From positions 1-10,360 of the forward strand of contig CAJQMS010000143.1 of NCBI GenBank assembly GCA_905479505.1: a stretch of DNA of 10,360 bases, given 5' to 3'. A program made the position numbers and the translations under genes. Source of the DNA: an uncultured Burkholderiales Genera incertae sedis bacterium (lineage in GTDB: Bacteria > Pseudomonadota > Gammaproteobacteria > Burkholderiales > Eutrophovitaceae). Positions 6,804 to 10,360 of this stretch are shown here, piece by piece; the stretch's first letter is position 1, and each line of letters opens with the position of its first letter. The notes under the pieces are model-generated. The model did no database searches, was not told where the DNA came from, and saw only the letters and a list, made by a program, of their open reading frames with translations.

Positions 6804-7155
6804 AAAATAAATCGCAAAGGCAGTTTTAAGGTTCCTCGTTAACTCTGTCAGGCGTATAAATTTCTTTTAGCTACTCACTGAGAACTGAGTAGCCTAGGAG
6901 GTCCTTGGGACATCGAATTCGAAGGGACCTTAGCTAGAAACGAAGTGAAAACGCCCTCCACCCATTGCCACTCGGCCCAACACACCAGCAATCTGACTTC
7001 AAGCGTGTCATTCTCCTCGGTAGTTCTAAACAGTATCGGAATGAGTTGACCGTATCGGGTCCCGGAACAATCATAAACAGCGGTTGCCGACTTATTTTGG
7101 ATCATAATAAATAATATGAAATGCTCAATGTATTGAAGACACATTGGTTATAGAC
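6804..7155. other. Gene-poor intergenic stretch with inverted repeats
   Basis: I see no convincing gene between the bacterioferritin terminator and the promoter region of the second aldolase. Two inverted repeats lie side by side. GCTACTCA (6870-6877) pairs with TGAGTAGC (6886-6893). AGGTCC (6899-6904) pairs with GGACCT (6925-6930) and encloses the palindrome TCGAATTCGA (6913-6922). An 89-codon minus-strand frame (7144-6875) has no ribosome site and an unfamiliar composition, so it is not called. The stretch could hold a small RNA or be eroded sequence. Confidence 0.4.
6870..6930. repeat. Two adjacent inverted repeats
   Basis: An 8-base-arm hairpin (6870-6893, 8-base loop) is followed after five bases by a 6-base-arm inverted repeat (6899-6930) containing a 10-base perfect palindrome at its centre. 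Neither is followed by a T-run on either strand. They may structure a transcript or be remnants of a mobile repeat; function is unknown. Confidence 0.35.
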
Positions 7156-7171
7156 TATCGTTCTAACGATA
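7133..7171 (+). promoter_or_regulatory. Possible promoter with overlapping 16-base perfect palindrome (operator candidate)
   Basis: TTGAAG (7133-7138) and TATCGT (7156-7161) sit 17 bases apart, each matching the sigma-70 consensus at four of six positions. The perfect palindrome TATCGTTCTAACGATA (7156-7171) covers the -10, the usual position for a repressor operator. The second aldolase gene begins 73 bases downstream. The palindrome is certain; its use as promoter and operator is inferred, and no regulator gene is adjacent in the window. Confidence 0.4.
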
Positions 7172-7244
7172 TGAGCGATAAAAGAACCGTATCTGAATTC
7201 CTTAAACACGCGTTAAAAGCGCTTACCAAAGGTGATCACACAGC

Positions 7245-8060
7245 ATGTACAACGAATTTGACTTGACGCATTCAGCCTATCAGCCCAAACAATCGGGCCT
7301 TTCCTTTCCGGAGGCTAAAAACTTTTCTAATGTTAATGATTTGCGTAATGAATTAAAGAGAAAACTCGTCATAGCATGCCGGGCTTTCTCTTATTTTAAA
7401 TTTGATTACGGGTTTGCTGGACACCTAACTGTTCGTGATCCTGAACACAAAAATCTTTACTGGACTAATCCAATGGCAGTCCATTTTAAACATGTCAAAA
7501 CATCAAACTTAATTTTAGTGGATCACGACGGAAGCGTTGTTGAGGGCAACCACGCTGTCAACAGAGCAGGTTTCGTTTTGCATGCCGCGGTTCACGAGAA
7601 ATTCCCTGAGATAGTCGCCATGTGTCATGCTCACACGCTCTACGGTACGGCATTTTCCTCATTGGGAAAAAAACTCGATCCTATATCACAGGACGCATGC
7701 GCGTTCTATGAAGACCATAATGTGATCACGGAAGAGTCTGGCGCTGTTGCTGTGAGTGAGGACGCCGGGATGAATATAGCTAACTCATTTAAAGATGTGA
7801 AGGCGGTTATTCACCAAAATCACGGACTGGTCACGATGAGCAAACATAGTATCGACTCTGCCGCATTCTGGTTCAGCGCGCTAGAGCGGTGCTGTCATCA
7901 AGAATTACTTACTATGTCGACCGGAAGACCTGTCAAGTTGGTCCCGCACGAACGGGCAGTTTATAGCCGAGAAAATGTCGGGAGCGATTACATCGGTTGG
8001 TTACATTTCCAACCTATACTTGACCACCTGATCGCAACTGAAAAGGACATGTTTGAGTAG
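7245..8060 (+). CDS. Class II aldolase/adducin-family protein (adducin-like branch, Glu replaced by Asn)
   Basis: This is a 271-residue member of the class II aldolase/adducin fold, from a different branch than the gene at 4754-5479. Metal ligands are H128 and H130 (MCHAHTLYG) and H193 (HQNHGLV). At the position of the catalytic acid/base glutamate the sequence reads HAVNRAGF, with N106 in place of Glu, as I recall for adducin-like members (INRAAF pattern). A ~35-residue N-terminal extension precedes the domain. EGNHAVNRAGFVLHAAVHEKFPE and the STGRPVKLVP tail are hallmarks of the group often annotated as 'class II aldolase and adducin N-terminal domain-containing protein'. AAAGGTGAT gives a good ribosome site nine bases before the ATG. 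It stands alone, convergent with the reductase gene downstream. Metal binding is likely; reaction and substrate are unknown, and aldolase activity is doubtful. Confidence 0.88.
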   Translation: MYNEFDLTHSAYQPKQSGLSFPEAKNFSNVNDLRNELKRKLVIACRAFSYFKFDYGFAGHLTVRDPEHKNLYWTNPMAVHFKHVKTSNLILVDHDGSVVEGNHAVNRAGFVLHAAVHEKFPEIVAMCHAHTLYGTAFSSLGKKLDPISQDACAFYEDHNVITEESGAVAVSEDAGMNIANSFKDVKAVIHQNHGLVTMSKHSIDSAAFWFSALERCCHQELLTMSTGRPVKLVPHERAVYSRENVGSDYIGWLHFQPILDHLIATEKDMFE

Positions 8061-8063
8061 TTC

Positions 8064-8088
8064 AAAAAAAGCCTTCACTCAGCTTGTG
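8064..8088 (-). terminator. Weak intrinsic terminator candidate for the MOSC-reductase operon
   Basis: On the minus strand, shortly after the reductase stop, AAGCT and GGCTT can form a five-pair stem (one U-G) around a seven-base loop and run into seven T residues (8070-8064). The stem is short, but the T-run and position fit a terminator. Confidence 0.35.
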
Positions 8089-8097
8089 CTAGGGACC

Positions 8098-9039
8098 TCA
8101 GACATCGATCGTGACAGAGCCTTTCGCCCTAGATACGCACGGTAACAATCGATCTTTACGATCTGCGGGTTGTAATAATGAATCCAGGTGTATCACCTCA
8201 CCCGAGCTAAACTCACATTCACATGTGCCGCAAATTCCCTGACGACAAGACGAGGGAACCACGTATCCGGCTTTATTCAATACGTCCAATATGGACTTGT
8301 CCGCAGGAACCAGTAAAGTTTCCCCTGTACTCAGGACAGTGACCTCAAAAGGTTGAGCTTCATGATCCTCCGTCGCAGAGTTATTAAACACCTCAAAATG
8401 CAACTTTTTTGGATCCCAACCACCAGTCAGATCTCTGACTTGCGACATCAAGCGATCAGGACCACAGCATACGATGTGCATATCTTGCGAAATGGAGCGT
8501 ATCAAGGCCGGCAAGTTTAATTTCTCACTAGTCGGGTCATTCGAGATGTAGGTGTGCAGTGCACTACCGCACCAACGCTTCAGGTCTTTTTCAACGGTAG
8601 GAACTGGTTTTTTAGTGCAAAAATGAAAGGCATCTAGAAGATTAGATTCCGATAAAGAACGTGCCATTGACATCAAGGGAGTGACACCGATACCCCCCGC
8701 TATTAATAGGCTCCGTTCTGTACTGATCTGAAATTGATTACGAGGTTTCGTGACACGCACCTCTCGGCCGATGGTCAAGTTATCGTGAACCCAATTCGAG
8801 CCACCTCGACCTTTCTTTTCACGCTTCACAATTATTGAATAAAGTGAAAGGTCATCAGGGTCACTGGTCAATGAGTATTGTCTAATTATTCCGTCTTCTA
8901 GTCGCAGATCAACATGCGCCCCTGGAGTCCAAGCGGGTAAGTGCGGCCTAAGAGAATGTCGAAACGATAAGCGAATCCAGTCATCCTCGATTTGCTCTCT
9001 CCTCTCAACGAGAAGTTTCATAACAATCCGTGCGCTCAT
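8098..9039 (-). CDS. PDR/VanB-family flavin and [2Fe-2S] oxidoreductase
   Basis: This is a cytosolic electron-transfer protein of the phthalate dioxygenase reductase/vanillate demethylase reductase type, 313 residues. The domain order is flavin-binding barrel with RQYSL (residues 53-57), NAD(P)-binding domain with GGIGVTPLM (115-123) and CCGPDRLM (191-198), then a C-terminal plant-type ferredoxin domain. The iron-sulfur cysteines are C265, C270, C273 (CRQGICGTC) and C301 (LLPC). It would pass electrons from NAD(P)H through flavin (FMN in PDR) to the cluster and on to a partner enzyme. No Rieske-type oxygenase, the usual partner, is in the window; instead the gene lies 11 bases behind a MOSC-domain gene in the same operon. 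No clear ribosome site precedes the ATG, suggesting coupling to the MOSC gene; M7 is an alternative start. Confidence 0.93.
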   Translation of the reverse strand: MSARIVMKLLVERREQIEDDWIRLSFRHSLRPHLPAWTPGAHVDLRLEDGIIRQYSLTSDPDDLSLYSIIVKREKKGRGGSNWVHDNLTIGREVRVTKPRNQFQISTERSLLIAGGIGVTPLMSMARSLSESNLLDAFHFCTKKPVPTVEKDLKRWCGSALHTYISNDPTSEKLNLPALIRSISQDMHIVCCGPDRLMSQVRDLTGGWDPKKLHFEVFNNSATEDHEAQPFEVTVLSTGETLLVPADKSILDVLNKAGYVVPSSCRQGICGTCECEFSSGEVIHLDSLLQPADRKDRLLPCVSRAKGSVTIDV

Positions 9040-9050
9040 AAACTGCTTAT

Positions 9051-9560
9051 TTATCGGTGAGGTTTGTCGGTCAACTCATTCAAAGGAGTAATCGTATCCC
9101 CTGGTCTGATAATTCCGCCTTTCTCGATCCAACAATTAAGACCAGAGCGGTTATAAAGTGGCATGAATACGGGACGATCTAACAGATTTTCAAGGTATCG
9201 GCATGGAAAATTCAATCGACCACCTGACAAAATAACCTCACCGATCTGAAAACGGAACCCCACCAAATGATTCAAAGGCACCCCTTCGACGGTCAAGTTT
9301 CTTCTATGTTCGGATGGATCAATAACAATTGAGGAATCCTGCATTGGCGGATCGTCTCGAACCAGTGCGTCAAGAGCTTCTCTCTCAATCAGGGTCACCT
9401 CCCTACAATCTGGTTTGGGGGAGTAGGTACCCTTTCCGAAATAGTACCGATCACCCACGATACCTTTGCCAGCCACCAGTTCAGCTTCCGACAATTCTTC
9501 CATCTCATAACTAGCCTCAGGGGCGATATGAATATGCAGCAACTTGCCTGTCCATCCCAT
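9051..9560 (-). CDS. MOSC-domain protein
   Basis: This is a 169-residue single-domain MOSC protein; the family binds molybdenum cofactor or handles activated sulfur. Family hallmarks in order: GIVGDRYYFGKGTYSP (residues 33-48), REVTLIEREAL (53-63), EHRRNLTVEGVPLNHLVG (84-101), FQIGEVIL, and the conserved cysteine C120 in NFPCRYLENL, followed by RSGLNCWIEKGG and IRPGD. The conserved cysteine corresponds to the proposed Mo ligand of MOSC enzymes such as mARC, YcbX and YiiM, which reduce N-hydroxylated compounds. The ATG at 9560 has a GGAGGT ribosome site (9569-9564). The downstream [2Fe-2S] flavin reductase begins 11 bases after its stop, so the pair looks like enzyme plus electron donor. Substrate is unknown; a sulfur-carrier or cofactor-trafficking role is the alternative. 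Confidence 0.9.
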   Translation of the reverse strand: MGWTGKLLHIHIAPEASYEMEELSEAELVAGKGIVGDRYYFGKGTYSPKPDCREVTLIEREALDALVRDDPPMQDSSIVIDPSEHRRNLTVEGVPLNHLVGFRFQIGEVILSGGRLNFPCRYLENLLDRPVFMPLYNRSGLNCWIEKGGIIRPGDTITPLNELTDKPHR

Positions 9561-9596
9561 GGGACCTCCGTATACATTTACAATTTAACCACTAGT

Positions 9597-9611
9597 TTAC
9601 ACTGTAAGTGT
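9597..9611. promoter_or_regulatory. Overlapping short palindromes upstream of the MOSC gene
   Basis: TTACACTGTAA (9597-9607) is a perfect palindrome with one central base, and it overlaps ACACT-GTA-AGTGT (9599-9611). They lie about 37-50 bases upstream of the MOSC start on the minus strand, where promoter or operator elements would be expected. No confident -35/-10 pair was found, and short palindromes in AT-rich DNA can be chance. Confidence 0.3.
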
Positions 9612-9696
9612 CCCTTTTTCCGTCATTCCACATACTAGATCCTTTTTTTTAAAGTTGTTAAACTCGAAAGACTTTAACTACAAATAGGAGATGAAT

Positions 9697-10152
9697 GTGA
9701 TCGTCAAAAAAGCTATTCTCACCGCAGTAGCGCTTTTATTCAGCACGACAGCACTTATCGGACAATCAGAAGAATTCGGTACTGAAGCTGAAGCTAAAGC
9801 AATGCTTGAACGGGCGATTAATTTAGTCAAAAGCGATAAGATCCGGGCACTTGACGCTTTCACTGACTTAGAGGGCGGATTTGGGTATAAAGATTTGTAC
9901 GTTTTTTGTTTTAATAAAAAAGGAATTTTACTCGCTCACCCTACAAACTTGGGCATGGACGGAAGAGAAGTCACTGACGTCAACGGTGTCAATGTTTGGA
10001 ACTTGGTCTCTAGTGCAACAAAGGGTGAGATTAAAAAAATCACTTATCAGTTCGCGAGATTGACTACGGGGAACGAAGAAGTGCACACCAAAACCTCTTT
10101 CGTCACTCAAGTTAGAGGTTTACACTGCGGCGTAGGCTTTTACGCGAAATAA
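9697..10152 (+). CDS. Secreted single-Cache-domain protein
   Basis: This is a small extracytoplasmic protein of the Cache (sCache_2-like) ligand-binding fold. The frame opens at ATG 9691, but the AGGAG ribosome site ends at 9690, touching that codon; the in-frame GTG at 9697 lies six bases after it and is the better start (151 residues). A signal peptide follows (KK, then a hydrophobic run to ALIGQS). The mature domain shows the family pattern: EFGTEAEAKAMLERAI, DLYVFCFN, LLAHP, a DVNGVNVWNLV segment and CGVGFYAK at the end. Two cysteines (in VFCFN and LHCGVG) may form a disulfide. Unlike chemoreceptors it has no transmembrane or signalling domain, so it is a free periplasmic sensor or binding protein. 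A strong terminator follows. The ligand is unknown; the gene has no operon partner in view. Confidence 0.85.
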   Translation: MIVKKAILTAVALLFSTTALIGQSEEFGTEAEAKAMLERAINLVKSDKIRALDAFTDLEGGFGYKDLYVFCFNKKGILLAHPTNLGMDGREVTDVNGVNVWNLVSSATKGEIKKITYQFARLTTGNEEVHTKTSFVTQVRGLHCGVGFYAK

Positions 10153-10174
10153 TCTTTAGTCACTAATACATGGG

Positions 10175-10203
10175 AAGGTGTCGGCTAGCCGACACCTTTT
10201 TTT
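10175..10203 (+). terminator. Intrinsic terminator of the Cache-protein gene
   Basis: AAGGTGTCGGC (10175-10185) and GCCGACACCTT (10188-10198) form a perfect 11-pair stem with a minimal loop, running directly into seven T residues (10197-10203). It lies 22 bases after the stop and is a textbook Rho-independent terminator. Confidence 0.92.
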
Positions 10204-10234
10204 ATAGTACGTATTGCCATCTGGCGTAATCAAA

Positions 10235-10262
10235 GCCTAAATTACTCTGTGGAAAATTAGGC
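10235..10262 (-). terminator. Candidate terminator of the gene at the window edge
   Basis: GCCTAAATT (10235-10243) and AAATTAGGC (10254-10262) pair at eight of nine positions around a ten-base loop. Read on the minus strand, the hairpin starts within the last codons of the partial gene, includes its stop, and is followed by TTTGATT. The T-tract is weak, so this is a modest candidate. Confidence 0.35.
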
Positions 10263-10360
10263 ATTCAAGCCGTATATCTCGCCGCTCTCCCAGCTTTTCA
10301 CGAACTCAGCGATTGATACAGTCCAAGAGTCATCAGGCTCAGCTCCAAAATACTCGAAAA
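10257..10360 (-). CDS. C-terminal end of an unidentified protein (partial)
   Basis: On the minus strand a frame is open from the window edge to a TAA at 10259-10257, giving 33 residues that begin FEYFGAEPDDSW, contain FVKSWESGEIYG and end LNA. It has protein-like composition (balanced acidic, aromatic and hydrophobic residues, three tryptophans or tyrosines in plausible spacing) and converges on the Cache-protein gene, with an inverted repeat at its stop that could terminate it. I do not recognise the family. It is too short for an automatic gene call but is probably the 3' end of a real gene that continues to the right. Confidence 0.5.
   Translation of the reverse strand, partial: FEYFGAEPDDSWTVSIAEFVKSWESGEIYGLNA

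Noticed and set aside
7100..7118. Possible second Fur box upstream of the second aldolase
   Set aside because: It matches the consensus at only about 13 of 19 positions in a very AT-rich stretch, which is expected by chance.
6875..7144. Minus-strand 89-codon open frame in the interval between the bacterioferritin and second aldolase genes
   Set aside because: No ribosome site precedes its ATG, it shows no recognisable motif, its end runs through the inverted repeats, and its composition reads like translated non-coding DNA. It could be a remnant, but I cannot support a gene.
7171..7266. Plus-strand 31-codon frame beginning MSDKRTVSEFLKHALK, just after the 16-base palindrome and overlapping the aldolase start
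   Set aside because: The peptide looks protein-like and could be a leader, but there is no ribosome site before its ATG and it overlaps the well-supported start at 7245. Not called without conservation data.
9641..9650. Run of eight T residues between the MOSC and Cache genes, considered as a terminator tail
   Set aside because: No stable GC-containing hairpin precedes it on the plus strand, and divergent genes on either side make a terminator there unlikely.

Overview
The window looks like a chromosomal segment of a marine-type proteobacterium, most likely gammaproteobacterial. The proVWX products resemble the E. coli ProU proteins closely from memory, a DUF2805/TIGR03643 protein (a family reported mainly from marine bacteria) sits behind them, and base composition is moderately AT-leaning by eye. 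No phage, insertion sequence, CRISPR array or RNA gene was recognised. The content is metabolic and iron or redox related. Species cannot be read from the sequence.

Layout. (1) 1-3182, plus strand: the 3' part of proV, then proW, proX and a small DUF2805 gene, tightly spaced as one osmoprotectant-uptake operon. (2) 3395-4666, plus: metY, an O-acetylhomoserine sulfhydrylase, whose start region lies in nested inverted repeats. It ends in a strong hairpin shared with the convergent next gene. (3) 4754-5479, minus: a class II aldolase/adducin-type protein, diverging from a bacterioferritin pair (5767-6731, plus). A near-consensus Fur box lies between them and overlaps the likely aldolase promoter. 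The bacterioferritin pair ends at a clear intrinsic terminator. (4) 6804-7244: a gene-poor stretch with several inverted repeats, including a perfect palindrome over a possible promoter. (5) 7245-8060, plus: a second, different class II aldolase/adducin protein. (6) 9560-8098, minus: a two-gene operon of a MOSC-domain protein followed by a PDR/VanB-type flavin/[2Fe-2S] reductase. (7) 9697-10152, plus: a secreted single-Cache-domain protein with a textbook terminator. (8) 10257-10360, minus: the C-terminal end of an unidentified gene that runs off the window.

How the parts may work together. ProVWX imports glycine betaine or related osmolytes. Betaine can feed methionine metabolism, where metY makes homocysteine, but no direct link is encoded here. 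The two bacterioferritin subunits have split roles: the first keeps the ferroxidase ligands and lacks the haem methionine, while the second keeps the haem methionine and has lost most ferroxidase ligands, so a mixed shell is implied. The MOSC and reductase genes look like a terminal molybdenum-cofactor enzyme with its own electron donor. These last two pairs, and the Fur-controlled aldolase, are the most interesting items. None is proven to be a new system from sequence alone.
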